Part shown: positions 16,473 to 25,614 of the stretch, piece by piece
Numbering within the stretch: position 1 is the stretch's first letter
How the letters are laid out: the number at the start of each line of letters is the position of its first letter
Assembly (NCBI GenBank): GCA_963675995.2
Contig: CAXXIY010000002.1
Location: forward strand, 248,001 to 312,000
Direction of reading: 5' to 3'
DNA: 64,000 nt
Source of the DNA: JAAFHB01 sp963675995
GTDB lineage: Bacteria > Bacteroidota > Bacteroidia > Bacteroidales > Prolixibacteraceae
Made by a program: the position numbers and the translations under genes
Notes under the pieces: model-generated
Told to the model about the DNA's origin: nothing
Seen by the model: only the letters and a program-made list of their open reading frames with translations
The model's database searches: none

Positions 16473-16980
16473 AAAGTGCTCGATTAAAGAATCACTTCCC
16501 CAGGTGAATTTATATGGATCGATTTCCCCAATCTGTGATATACCTGGTCATAAAAATGATAAACAAGAAGCTATAACTTATAAACATATTTTATATTCCT
16601 GCTATATTATGATGCTATTATTCGAAATGGCAGTGGAGTTATATAATAGAATATCAAATATATAGCAATTAATGATATCTTGTTATTTATAGAATATTTA
16701 TTCGGTTTTTATTTGCATTGAGCACTTTTGGGTATTACATTCGTTCTTATTTAGAATTAGTGTAAATAAAAATGACAAACGGTTAATATTGCCTTGGCAG
16801 TAACAGGATTTAGAAAAGTCAATGAGTTTTGGCGGATATAATTAAATTGAACTTAAGAGTCACCTCTCTTGTATTGGGTGTTGAACGCTGCTCCAAATAC
16901 GCTCTATGTTGAATATTAAGTATTTGGTTAATAGACTGAAAGCCTTAGTCCTTGTGATGTATTAATAAAATCTAATTATT
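16473..16980. other. AT-rich intergenic region before the peroxiredoxin pseudogene
   Basis: About 500 AT-rich bases without a gene-like frame. It contains nested inverted repeats: TGCTATAT (16600-16607) with ATATAGCA (16660-16667), and inside them CTATTAT (16615-16621) with ATAATAG (16643-16649). These could fold as one imperfect hairpin that ends mnmA transcription. No RNA gene was recognised. Confidence 0.5.
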
Positions 16981-17507
16981 ATGAAAAAAAAATTGTTTGT
17001 GTTGTGATCGTTGTTAGCTGGTAATTTGTGGTCACAGGATAGGAGAGGGACCAGTAATCCAATGATTGGGGATGATGCTCTATCGTTTATGGCTGAAACG
17101 ACTTCCGGGTCGTTAAGTTTCCCGTCCGATCATGGTCGTAAATGGAAAATATTTTTAGCTATTCTCGTGATCTTACCCCTGTGTGCTCCTCTGATGTTTT
17201 GACCTTAGCGGGTATGCAGGAAGGTTTTGACAAACTCAACACCAAGGAGGCGGTCATCTCTACTGATGATTTACAAAAACATTTTAGGTGGAAAAAGGCG
17301 CTGGAGGAGACTGCCTACAGAAGTATGGAACCGGTATAATCAGCTTTTCTCTTATGGACGACAGTAAACTGGCAATTCCCAAAGGTATGGTATGCTACAT
17401 TTTACATCCAGTATAACTAAAGTTTTGGCGGAGTTTTTATCATTAGTCCGGATCTTCTATTGCCTTACTAAAATGTTGACTCTTATATGTGGTTTAAGAA
17501 GTTGTAA
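16981..17507 (+). pseudogene. Decayed secreted peroxiredoxin (AhpC/TSA, 1-Cys type)
   Basis: Reading across frames rebuilds a peroxiredoxin. Frame 1 from the ATG at 16981 gives a signal peptide with an in-frame TGA at 17005, then SLLAGNLWSQ and PMIGDDALSFMAETTSGS...GRKWKIF. Frame 2 from about 17148 gives FSYSRDLTPVCSS (the peroxidatic Cys motif), DKLNTKEAVISTDDLQKHF and WKKALEE. A third frame near 17345-17415 gives SLMDDSKLAIPKG and ILHP. Frame 2 resumes at about 17421 with FGGVFIISPDL, an internal TAA, and NVDSYMWFKKL. At least three frameshifts and two or three stops break it, so it cannot make a working enzyme. The family assignment rests on the motif order; decay seems recent because motifs are still readable. 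Confidence 0.85.
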
Positions 17508-17550
17508 TATTTAGGTGTCACTCAAAAAAAGCCAGTTTGTTTTTTAAAGA

Positions 17551-17586
17551 AAAGGCCGTCTCATGGTTAATCAGGAGACGGCCTTT
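17551..17586 (-). terminator. Terminator of the catabolic cluster
   Basis: AAAGGCCGTCTC (17551-17562) and GAGACGGCCTTT (17575-17586) form a perfect 12-bp stem with a 12-base loop, 25 bases after the stop of the dehydrogenase at 17611; T-rich sequence follows on the minus strand. Confidence 0.88.
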
Positions 17587-17610
17587 AATGATTTTTACAA
17601 GAGATGGTTC

Positions 17611-18885
17611 TTACAATTTTTCTGCGTTAATCAGCAGATATGCTTCAGCTTCTGTGCTCCAAAGACCTTGATGCTGCTCGCAGATTTCGGCCAGACGTTT
17701 ATAAACCGGATTACTAGCACCTTTGTGGGCAAATTCGGTGATAGGGGTCAAAGCCATTTCGATATGATTGTAAATCAGTTTCTTGCCCCCGGGGATTTCG
17801 GGGAGGTGAAGTGTTGCATCAATCACTGCATTGATCCCTCCGATATGGGTAACCAGACCTGCCGGATCAAGTCCTGCGGACATCAGTTTCAGTGCTTCCT
17901 TCATATCGTCGGTATTACCACCACTGGTTCCAACGATATGTGTATAGGCATAATGAACGTTGTAAAAGTTGAGGGTTGCCTTAAAATTTGGGTCTGATGG
18001 ACCGGCAAAGAAATTGAGGCAACCGTCGAACGCCAGTAAAGCGTCGGCTTGTTCAATCACCGGAGCTACAGGGGCAAATACAAAAATGTCGTTAAATCCT
18101 TCGCCACCGCTTATGCTCTTCAGCTCTTCAATGGCATTTGTGAATTTTGAAGTGTTCACATAGCGAAGGTCAATTCCACGTGATGCCGCGAAAGCCACGG
18201 TATATAATCCGGCAGCGCGATCAAGCCGGGTCTGATCAATATCGGTTACGATCAGCAATGAAGGTTTGCGGTCATCGCGATGTAAAACGTAATTGATCGC
18301 TGCCAGTCCCATTGGGCCAACACCTGCAAGAAGAGCCATCTTTCCACCATCAACGATCTCCATTTTATGGATATACGATCCGGGAGAGGTGTGATAATTG
18401 GCATGAATAGCACCGATTACACATGAAAGTGGTTCAGATAGTGATGCCGGATAGAAGCCTTCTCCGGTAAATGGGAGCAAACAGTCAGCCTCCATTACCT
18501 CATTGGGAATGATTACATAGGTGGCATCACCTCCAACATATTTGTAGGAATAGCCAGGTGCGCCAAGTACGCCAACCGGACTACCGGGAAAATTTATTGC
18601 CGGCTGAATCGAGAATTTATCCCCAATCTTAAATTTATCCTGCCATTTCGCTCCGATCTCAATCAGCTCACCGGCAAACTCATGGCCAATGATAACCGGA
18701 TTAATATCACAGTCATTCGGAATTCGCTTGTGGTCTGCACCCTGGCTTGCAGCCTTATAGGAGGACATACAGAGACTGTCACACACAACTTTGGCCAATA
18801 TTTCATTTTCTTTGATTTGTGGCAGTTCGAACTCTTCGAGCCTCAAATCCTTCTTTCCGTATAATCTTACTGCGCGGGTTTTCAT
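17611..18885 (-). CDS. Zinc-dependent MDR dehydrogenase, sorbose-1-phosphate reductase-like
   Basis: 424 aa. Medium-chain dehydrogenase fold: catalytic-zinc ligands Cys39 (DSLCMSSYK) and His68-Glu69 (IIGHEFAGE), a later SEPLSC motif, and a Rossmann fold with LLAGVGPMGLAAINY. The four-cysteine structural zinc loop of ordinary alcohol dehydrogenases is absent. Overall layout and length resemble SorE-type L-sorbose-1-phosphate reductases, so a sugar- or polyol-phosphate is a likely substrate (inference). A 290-base gap separates it from the SDR gene upstream, so it may have its own promoter, but the terminator after it closes the cluster. Confidence 0.82.
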   Translation of the reverse strand: MKTRAVRLYGKKDLRLEEFELPQIKENEILAKVVCDSLCMSSYKAASQGADHKRIPNDCDINPVIIGHEFAGELIEIGAKWQDKFKIGDKFSIQPAINFPGSPVGVLGAPGYSYKYVGGDATYVIIPNEVMEADCLLPFTGEGFYPASLSEPLSCVIGAIHANYHTSPGSYIHKMEIVDGGKMALLAGVGPMGLAAINYVLHRDDRKPSLLIVTDIDQTRLDRAAGLYTVAFAASRGIDLRYVNTSKFTNAIEELKSISGGEGFNDIFVFAPVAPVIEQADALLAFDGCLNFFAGPSDPNFKATLNFYNVHYAYTHIVGTSGGNTDDMKEALKLMSAGLDPAGLVTHIGGINAVIDATLHLPEIPGGKKLIYNHIEMALTPITEFAHKGASNPVYKRLAEICEQHQGLWSTEAEAYLLINAEKL

Positions 18886-19126
18886 TGTGTTTTAATTGAA
18901 TTTTAGTAAATGTTTTTGGCTATTACAATAAATAAAAGCATCTGGCAACTTGCGAATGGCTTCTGGTTGATTATTCAGACCATTCAAATTGTTCAGATTT
19001 AGGTAACTACTCCAAACTCATTATATGAATTTCCAGAGCTACCTCTCTTGCTAATTACCATATTCCCAAATTTTTATACGATATAAATCCTTTGTTTAGC
19101 AATAATTTCAATTTTGCCAGAACAAC

Positions 19127-19178
19127 AGATTGCCAGTTACCGGTCGCTAGCCGACTATAAGCCAATCGCCAACTGCTA
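19127..19178. repeat. Degenerate GCCA/ACTG-type intergenic repeat
   Basis: The stretch holds variants of the words GCCAGTTACC, GCCGACTA, GCCAATC and GCCAACTG at roughly 7-12 base intervals. A similar stretch lies at 39331-39361, also just behind a minus-strand stop codon. Such decayed short tandem words are common between Bacteroidota genes; the function is unknown. Confidence 0.4.
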
Positions 19179-20360
19179 GTTCAGCATATTCTGTCCACCA
19201 GTTACCGGCACAGCCTGACCTGTTTCGTACTCCTGTTCAATGACATAATATATGGCTCTTACAACATCGATAACACGACAACCTCTTCCTGCAGGAACCT
19301 GAGCCTCATAAAAAGCCTTGACATCTTCAAGCGATTTAGCCCCGGGCACTTTCCCTGCCTTAAGGTACTGAACAAACAATCCCTTTTCAGGATCACTCCA
19401 TAAAGGTCCTTCAAAGAAATTTCCGGGACAGATCGAGTTAACCTTAATGTGGTGAGGCATTAGCTCCATGGCAAATGACTGGGTCAGACCTATTCCGCCA
19501 AATTTTCCACCGGCATAGGCAAAATTGCGGTTACTCCCCTTTAATCCCGATTTTGAATTAATTTGGATAATATCGGTAAAATAATCGTCTCTGAAACGGG
19601 ATTGAACTTTCATTACCGCTGAGGCGTATTTTGCACAAAGGAAATATGCCTTGTAATTGACATCGGTCATTAATGAGAAAACTTCGGGAGTCATCTCCTC
19701 AAGACCACCTGCCCGAAGAATTCCTGCATTGCTGATGATGGCATCCAGTCCTCCAAACTGTTTAACGGTTGCAGAAATCATCTCCTCGACAGATTCGGGA
19801 TTGGCTACATTTGCTTTGACAAAATAGGCCTGGTTGGTTTGTTTGCCAGCGTTTAACGTTGCTGCCAACTTTTCACCCACCACTTCATTAAGATCGGCAA
19901 TCACCACATTTGCTCCCTGTGAATATAATTGTTCTGCAATCCCTCCTCCGAAGCCCTGGGCTCCGCCGGTAACAATTATTATCTTATCCTGAACTCTGCC
20001 GGAAACGGCAATCGACTGATCTTCAGTCGCTCCAAACAAGTGGCTGAGTGATGCTGCATTTGGAGCAATCGCTATCAACCCTATCCCTTTTATAAAAATA
20101 TAATCCGGGGGGGCAACTCTTAACTCGAACCAGGCACCGAGTTTAACTTCCAAATCTTCAATAATTTCATCTGAATCTGTCGTTTCATCAACAGTAAGTA
20201 TCTCAGCTGATTTTCTAATAAAATCAAGTGATCGAAGACTTTCTTCACTATCCATGGCTAACACCTCTTCACGACAATCAAATCTGACAGTCATGATCTT
20301 TTCGCGGGAGGCGAGCATACGGATAGCAGGAATAACACTATTTATATTTAATCTTTCCAT
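19176..20360 (-). CDS. SDR oxidoreductase with an aldolase-like N-terminal remnant
   Basis: 394 aa. Residues about 122-394 form a complete short-chain dehydrogenase: TGGAQGFG at 131-138 binds the cofactor, NAG near 211 and the catalytic Ser/Tyr282/Lys286 (YAGGK) follow, with a C-terminal TGGQNML. The first 120 residues are extra. Their end (YIFIKGIGLIAIAPNAAS) resembles the tail of the aldolase half of bifunctional rhamnulose-1-phosphate aldolase/dehydrogenases, but the metal-binding aldolase core is missing. So it is either a degenerated fusion or a new N-terminal domain. The gene starts 2 bases after the PHP gene's stop and is surely co-translated with it. Sorbitol-6-phosphate-type dehydrogenase activity is a guess. 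Confidence 0.82.
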   Translation of the reverse strand: MERLNINSVIPAIRMLASREKIMTVRFDCREEVLAMDSEESLRSLDFIRKSAEILTVDETTDSDEIIEDLEVKLGAWFELRVAPPDYIFIKGIGLIAIAPNAASLSHLFGATEDQSIAVSGRVQDKIIIVTGGAQGFGGGIAEQLYSQGANVVIADLNEVVGEKLAATLNAGKQTNQAYFVKANVANPESVEEMISATVKQFGGLDAIISNAGILRAGGLEEMTPEVFSLMTDVNYKAYFLCAKYASAVMKVQSRFRDDYFTDIIQINSKSGLKGSNRNFAYAGGKFGGIGLTQSFAMELMPHHIKVNSICPGNFFEGPLWSDPEKGLFVQYLKAGKVPGAKSLEDVKAFYEAQVPAGRGCRVIDVVRAIYYVIEQEYETGQAVPVTGGQNMLN

Positions 20361-20362
20361 AT

Positions 20363-21592
20363 TCAGTTTTTTGTCAGATATTCAATCAACGCTTTACCTA
20401 AAGTTATGAAATATTCCCTTTGTGAAAGGTTTGGCTTACCATCTTCATCGAGGTATCCAACCTCTTCGCTAGCTGTAAGATACTGATGAGCGGCTGTAAT
20501 AGCTGCACCTTCGTAGTTAATCTTCAGAAGCATATCGGTTAATGGCGTATTGTTTCTTGCAAAGAGTTCGATTGGCTCCATTGCTGGAGTGTTGTGTTCT
20601 GTCCCAAAAGTAACCACAAAACCGTTTTCATTGAAATATCCTGCATACTCTTCAAGTACTGGGATACTGTTTCGGGTGGTAATGAATTCAACTGAACAGA
20701 TATTTCTCTCTCTGAGAATATCTATCACGGTCTCTTTGGGCGCTTCAAATTCAGTGAAATTGCCTTTGTTGTCGTCGGCCAGGAATGGGTAAGTTGGAAT
20801 TCCTCCCGATTTGATGATCATCTGGCAAACCATCTCCATATCGAGAAATGCTTCGGGACTTTCGGGAATAAAAGCTGCACCACCGGCCTTTAGCAAATTT
20901 CCCCTGATCTCATTTTCGATTGCTGCAGAATTTCCCAAATCTGACTTAAGCGGTTTCCCGCCGAAAATTTCTTTATAGAACAGTTGTTTATCAAAAATGG
21001 TCACAAACTGGTGGTCGATCTTTAGACGCAGCGCTTTTGCAAGGTGACGTTCACGAACCATTCCCATCGTCATGCCTGATTTTATTTCTTCAAAATTGAG
21101 CTGAAACCCTGCATTGCAATTTTCGAGAACCTCATTGAGTTTGGTACACATCTTTTGAACCTGAAGGTTAGATTCTGTGCGAACTGTTTTCAACTTTGAA
21201 GCATACGGTTCCTGAAGCTTTGCAGGGAAAGATAATCCTTTGCCGCTTAGGTAGGTACGGCCCGGATTGTTGGGGTCGTTCACCTTAATACCTGCTGCCT
21301 GGTCGTCGCGGTTAAGACTAATGTATTCGATATTGAAAAGGGGGAATATTTTCCTTTCGGCACAAGCACCTGCCCATTCAGCATAACCATCAGTAGTATA
21401 AAAGTCGTTGATACCTGCCACCTTAACATTTTCATTGACAGCCATATTTAATGCTTGCGAAATATCGGTGAATGCACTGAACGAATAGGGGGTATGCAAA
21501 TGCGCATTGACCAGCCTTACCTGGCCATCACCGTTATTTTCGTACCATTTCAGCAACTCTTCTTTTGGAGGGAATATTTTCCAGAAATCCAT
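20363..21592 (-). CDS. PHP-domain hydrolase-like protein of unknown substrate
   Basis: 409 aa. The polymerase-and-histidinol-phosphatase (PHP) signature is visible: NAHLHT with His31 and His33, GINDFYTTDG with Asp63, GIPTYPF in the middle and GTEHNTP near 340, all expected metal ligands. There is no signal peptide. PHP proteins often remove phosphate from small molecules, so it could dephosphorylate a sugar or polyol phosphate handled by its two dehydrogenase neighbours. Its length is larger than simple PHP phosphatases, with a helical insert at about 130-230. It is tightly linked to the SDR (2-base gap). Function is inferred from fold and context only. Confidence 0.75.
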   Translation of the reverse strand: MDFWKIFPPKEELLKWYENNGDGQVRLVNAHLHTPYSFSAFTDISQALNMAVNENVKVAGINDFYTTDGYAEWAGACAERKIFPLFNIEYISLNRDDQAAGIKVNDPNNPGRTYLSGKGLSFPAKLQEPYASKLKTVRTESNLQVQKMCTKLNEVLENCNAGFQLNFEEIKSGMTMGMVRERHLAKALRLKIDHQFVTIFDKQLFYKEIFGGKPLKSDLGNSAAIENEIRGNLLKAGGAAFIPESPEAFLDMEMVCQMIIKSGGIPTYPFLADDNKGNFTEFEAPKETVIDILRERNICSVEFITTRNSIPVLEEYAGYFNENGFVVTFGTEHNTPAMEPIELFARNNTPLTDMLLKINYEGAAITAAHQYLTASEEVGYLDEDGKPNLSQREYFITLGKALIEYLTKN

Positions 21593-21652
21593 ATTGTCTA
21601 AATAAATTGTTCAAAATTACCAAAGAATTTTACATATCTCTTAAATGATAAA

Positions 21653-21698
21653 ATGATAGCACCAATTAAACTTTGTTTTGTCTAAATGATGCTATCAT
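21653..21698 (-). terminator. Hairpin between the E1 and PHP genes
   Basis: ATGATAGCA (21653-21661) and TGCTATCAT (21690-21698) pair over 9 bp with a 28-base loop. On the minus strand it is followed by TTTTATCATTTA. It may attenuate transcription between the dehydrogenase-complex half and the PHP/SDR half of the cluster, or protect the upstream mRNA. Confidence 0.5.
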
Positions 21699-21720
21699 CC
21701 TGATCTAAATTATTGATGGA

Positions 21721-24189
21721 TTATATACCCAGTTTTGCCCTGCGGATCTGTTCCAGATCACTAAAGTTCTGGCCGGAGGCATGACCTTTTAACGGAATAA
21801 TCTTTTCATGAATGGCATCAATAAACCATTCCGGTTGCGGGAAGAATGCTTGTTCAAGTTCATAAGCAGGAGTGATCCAGTTTCTTGATCCAACAACAAC
21901 AGGTGGCGCATCGAGGTAGTCGAACGCAAGTTCGGTGATATTACGGGCGAGTTCATTCAGGAATGATCCGCGTGAAGTGGCATCGCCTGAAACGATGATC
22001 CGTCCGGTCTTTTTAACAGATGCAACTACCTTTTCGTAATTAAATGGTACCAATGAACGGGCATCGATCACTTCTGCTGATACGCCATATTTTTCTTCGA
22101 GGATTTTTGCAGCGTCCAGGGCTCGGTAAAGTGTTGCCCCAATGGTGAGAATCGTCACATCTTTTCCTTCGCGTTTTACATCTGGTTCGCCGAATGGAAT
22201 TTCATAATATCCTTCAGGTACCCCACCTTTGTGGAATTGCTCACCAATATCGTAAACGCGCTGACTTTCAAAGAAAATAACCGGATCTGTTCCTTGTAAG
22301 GCGCTGTTCATCAATCCTTTTGCATCGTATGGTGTAACCGGGAACACCACTTTTAATCCCGGGATATGGGCTACAAGTGAGGTCCAATCCTGTGAGTGCT
22401 GTGCACCATATTTCGATCCGACGGAGACCCTTAAAACAACCGGCATTTTGAGCACATTTCCGCTCATTGCCTGCCATTTAGGAAGCTGGTTAAAGACCTC
22501 GTCACCGCATCTTCCAAGGAAGTCGCAGTACATGATTTCAGGGATAACGCGTCCACCGCACATGGCATAACCAATTGCTGTTCCAACAATTGATGCTTCT
22601 GAAATGGGTGAATTAAACAGGCGGTGATAAGGAAGAGCTTCCGTCAAACCACGGTAAACAGCAAACGCTCCACCCCAATCGCGGTTCTCTTCACCATATG
22701 CTACCAGGGTTGGGTCTTTATAAAAACGGTCTACAATTGCATCGAAAATACCATCGCGCAATTGGTATTGTTTCATTTTTGAGAATGGTTTTCCATCAGC
22801 ATCGAAAGCAAAACGCTCTTTTTTTGAGATTTGAATGACCCTTGCATTTTCGGCCATCGGGTGATTGACTTCTGGTGTACGGTCTTCCATTCTGTCGATC
22901 GACTGATTGGAGAAAATCATTTCTCCGATCTGCTCCGGTCGTTTATGGATATCCATGCGGGGTGAGATCTCGTCATTGATGGAAAGTTTCAGCATTTCAA
23001 GCATAATTGACTTTACATCAGCCCATATTGCATCCAGTGCTTCTTGAGTTGTAACTTTGGCTTCTACCAGACTGGTTCCAAAAGTGGTGATGCTGTCATG
23101 AGCCTGCCAGGCTTCGATCTCCTCTTTGGACCGATAGGATGAGGCATCAGATGGGGAGTGGCCGCTGTAACGATACGTGAGAATTTCGAGCAAAACGGGT
23201 CCGTTTTTCTCCTCAATTACCTTTCTTTTACGACGATAAGCATCAATGACTGCCAATGGATTGTAACCATCAACCCTTTCGGCATGTAATTGCTCCGGAT
23301 TTACTCCGGCGCCGATACGGGCAACTTTCCCATAACCCATTGTTTCGCCGCAGGTTTGACCACCCATCCCGTATTGATTGTTCATTACGTTGAAGATGAC
23401 GGGTAATCCACCTTTCATATCGCCTTCCCAAAGTTCCTTGAACTGGTCCATTGCTGCAAACGAAAGTCCTTCCCAGACTGGTCCGCATGCCATCGAGGCG
23501 TCGCCAATATTTGCAACAACCATACCAGGTTTACGGTTAACTTTTTTGTACAATGCAGCTCCGACCGAGATATCACCACTACCACCAACGATGGCATTGT
23601 TGGGATATACTCCAAAAGGGGTGAAAAAAGCGTGCATACTTCCTCCCAGACCTTTATTGAAACCGGTCTCACGGGCAAATATTTCTGCCAATGTTCCGTA
23701 GATCAAAAATCTGCGGCCAAGTTCCTTGGTAGTACCTTTAAAATCTTTTTTAACCACGTTCAGAACTGTCCCGTCAAAGAATGTTTCCATAATCTGCATC
23801 AGTTCAGCATCATTTAATTTCTGAATCGCGCTTAATCCCTTGGCAAGGATTTCGCCATGACTTCGATGCGAGCCAAAAATAAAGTCTTCAACAGTAAGTG
23901 TGTAAGCCATACCTACAGCGGCAGCTTCCTGTCCTGCCGAAAGGTGAGCCGGTCCGGGATGATCATACGGTGTACCGCTGTATTCACCGGTTGTTTTAAT
24001 CAGGTTCAACATGGTTTCGAATTCGCGGATGACCACCATGTCGTGGTAAATGCGCAGGAAATCATCATTTGAAAAATTTGATTTCTCTTCAGTAATTGTT
24101 TTGTTGTACTGATTTACCGGAATGGGATTAAACGTGATCTCTCCGGCTTTTCTGGCCACTTTAGGGTCAATAAACTGAACTTTTGGCAT
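21721..24189 (-). CDS. 2-oxoacid dehydrogenase E1, fused alpha and beta subunits
   Basis: 822 aa. Residues 1-430 are an E1-alpha unit with the thiamine-diphosphate motif starting GDASMACG and ending VMNNQYGMGG, and the phosphorylation-loop-like RYSGHSPSDASSYR. Residues about 480-822 are an E1-beta unit (QLRDGIFDAIVDRFYKD, EENRDWGGAF, ISEASIVGTAIGYAMCG). Both are normally separate genes. It decarboxylates a 2-oxoacid and passes the acyl group to E2's lipoyl arm. Fused E1 proteins are known for branched-chain-type complexes in Bacteroidota; pyruvate, branched-chain 2-oxoacids or another 2-oxoacid are all possible. It lies 42 bases after the E3 gene. Confidence 0.9.
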   Translation of the reverse strand: MPKVQFIDPKVARKAGEITFNPIPVNQYNKTITEEKSNFSNDDFLRIYHDMVVIREFETMLNLIKTTGEYSGTPYDHPGPAHLSAGQEAAAVGMAYTLTVEDFIFGSHRSHGEILAKGLSAIQKLNDAELMQIMETFFDGTVLNVVKKDFKGTTKELGRRFLIYGTLAEIFARETGFNKGLGGSMHAFFTPFGVYPNNAIVGGSGDISVGAALYKKVNRKPGMVVANIGDASMACGPVWEGLSFAAMDQFKELWEGDMKGGLPVIFNVMNNQYGMGGQTCGETMGYGKVARIGAGVNPEQLHAERVDGYNPLAVIDAYRRKRKVIEEKNGPVLLEILTYRYSGHSPSDASSYRSKEEIEAWQAHDSITTFGTSLVEAKVTTQEALDAIWADVKSIMLEMLKLSINDEISPRMDIHKRPEQIGEMIFSNQSIDRMEDRTPEVNHPMAENARVIQISKKERFAFDADGKPFSKMKQYQLRDGIFDAIVDRFYKDPTLVAYGEENRDWGGAFAVYRGLTEALPYHRLFNSPISEASIVGTAIGYAMCGGRVIPEIMYCDFLGRCGDEVFNQLPKWQAMSGNVLKMPVVLRVSVGSKYGAQHSQDWTSLVAHIPGLKVVFPVTPYDAKGLMNSALQGTDPVIFFESQRVYDIGEQFHKGGVPEGYYEIPFGEPDVKREGKDVTILTIGATLYRALDAAKILEEKYGVSAEVIDARSLVPFNYEKVVASVKKTGRIIVSGDATSRGSFLNELARNITELAFDYLDAPPVVVGSRNWITPAYELEQAFFPQPEWFIDAIHEKIIPLKGHASGQNFSDLEQIRRAKLGI

Positions 24190-24231
24190 AAAATTTTATT
24201 ATTGATATTATGATAATTCGGTAATTAAAGA

Positions 24232-25596
24232 TCAGAGGGCAAAAATATTTTCTTTAAAAATCTCAGATACAGTTGGATGGGGGAAGACCACCTCTTCCAT
24301 CTCTTTGATGGTCATCTCCATTTCGATGGCCATTGCTGCTCCGTAAATAATTTCACCTGAAGGATTTCCAAGGATGTGAACTCCGAGGACTTCACCATAT
24401 TTGGCTCCAACGAGCACCTTGGAAAGACCGCTGCCACCTTCATTTTCAGCAATAAAACGTCCGGCAAAGGCCAGTGGTAATTTGGCAACCCGATATTCGA
24501 TATTTTGAGCTTTGGCACTCTCTTCGGTCAATCCTACACCTGAAAACTCAGGATTGGTATAAACTACACCCGGAATTGCATTATAACGCATCCTGTCGGC
24601 ACGTCCGGTAAGGTTGTTCACGACGACCTCACCTTCACGGCTTGCAGTATGGGCCAGCAACGAGAATCCTGTGACATCACCTGCAGCAAAAACGTTGGGG
24701 ACATTTGTCCGCATCTTTTCATCCACCTTAATGCCGCCACGATACGTCTCAACTCCGATATTTTCGAGACCGAAACCAGTCGTATTTGCTTTGCGTCCAA
24801 CACTTACAAGTATTTTGTCGCCCTTGACAGACTCCGTTTTTCCGTTCTTTTCGAAGAAAACTTCATTTCCCTTCACTTCAGTCACCTTAGCCGAGATATT
24901 GAAAACAATTCCTTTCTTGGTGTACATCTGCCGGAGCATTGTGCTCATTTCACGATCCATCCCTGTAAGGATTTCATCGAGCATCTCGATGATTGTAACT
25001 TTGGTTCCAAGGCTGTTAAAGAAACTGGCAAACTCCAGGCCGATCACTCCGCCTCCAATTATTACCAATGAATCGGGCCGCTCTGTTAAATCAAGAATTT
25101 CCCTGTTTGTCAGGATTAAATCTCCCGCTGCGCCAAGTCCCGGAATAGGTGGCATAAATGCCTCAGAACCAGTGCATATAAGCAGGTTCGTAGCCAGTAT
25201 ATCGGTACTTCCTGCTTTGATTGCGATACCTGCTGCCGACTTTCCTGTGATATACGCTTCACTTTTGATCACTTCAACGTGGTGCTCTTTCATTTTCATA
25301 CCAACTCCGCCAACCAGTTTTTTGACCACTTTCTGTTTGCGGGCCATCATCTTCGAAAAATCGAAAGTAACCTCTTTGGTTTCGACACCATATTTGCTGC
25401 TTCCGAGGGCATTGTCGTATAATTTTGCACTATATAACAATGTTTTTGTTGGGATGCAACCTTCATTAAGGCATACGCCGCCCAGTTCACCTTTTTCAAT
25501 TAAAACGACTTTAAGTCCCTTATGTCCGGCTCTTTCTGCTGCCACATAACCTGCGGGTCCCCCGCCAATAATTGCTAAATCGAATGTTGTACTCAT
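24232..25596 (-). CDS. lpdA: Dihydrolipoyl dehydrogenase (E3)
   Basis: 454 aa. FAD-binding IIGGGPAGYVAAERAG at the N-terminus, redox-active disulfide C42/C47 (GGVCLNEGCIPTKTLL), NAD-binding VIIGGGVIGLEFASFF, FAAGDVTG, and the C-terminal active-site His in FPHPTVSEIFKE. It reoxidises the lipoyl group of E2 and makes NADH. An AGGAG Shine-Dalgarno stands before the ATG at 25596. The gene sits between E2 (18-base gap) and E1, so the three form one complex. A long antisense open frame lies over it but is a shadow. Confidence 0.96.
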   Translation of the reverse strand: MSTTFDLAIIGGGPAGYVAAERAGHKGLKVVLIEKGELGGVCLNEGCIPTKTLLYSAKLYDNALGSSKYGVETKEVTFDFSKMMARKQKVVKKLVGGVGMKMKEHHVEVIKSEAYITGKSAAGIAIKAGSTDILATNLLICTGSEAFMPPIPGLGAAGDLILTNREILDLTERPDSLVIIGGGVIGLEFASFFNSLGTKVTIIEMLDEILTGMDREMSTMLRQMYTKKGIVFNISAKVTEVKGNEVFFEKNGKTESVKGDKILVSVGRKANTTGFGLENIGVETYRGGIKVDEKMRTNVPNVFAAGDVTGFSLLAHTASREGEVVVNNLTGRADRMRYNAIPGVVYTNPEFSGVGLTEESAKAQNIEYRVAKLPLAFAGRFIAENEGGSGLSKVLVGAKYGEVLGVHILGNPSGEIIYGAAMAIEMEMTIKEMEEVVFPHPTVSEIFKENIFAL

Positions 25597-25614
25597 TGTA
25601 AATTCTCCTATTAA

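Noticed and set aside
16861..19060. Shared word ACCTCTCTTG near 16863 and 19042
   Set aside because: Ten bases with different flanks and no further structure; not enough for a repeat family.
24614..25549. 311-codon open frame on the plus strand
   Set aside because: It lies antisense to lpdA, whose motifs are unambiguous; the product is Ser/Pro/Thr-rich without family features, typical of a shadow frame.
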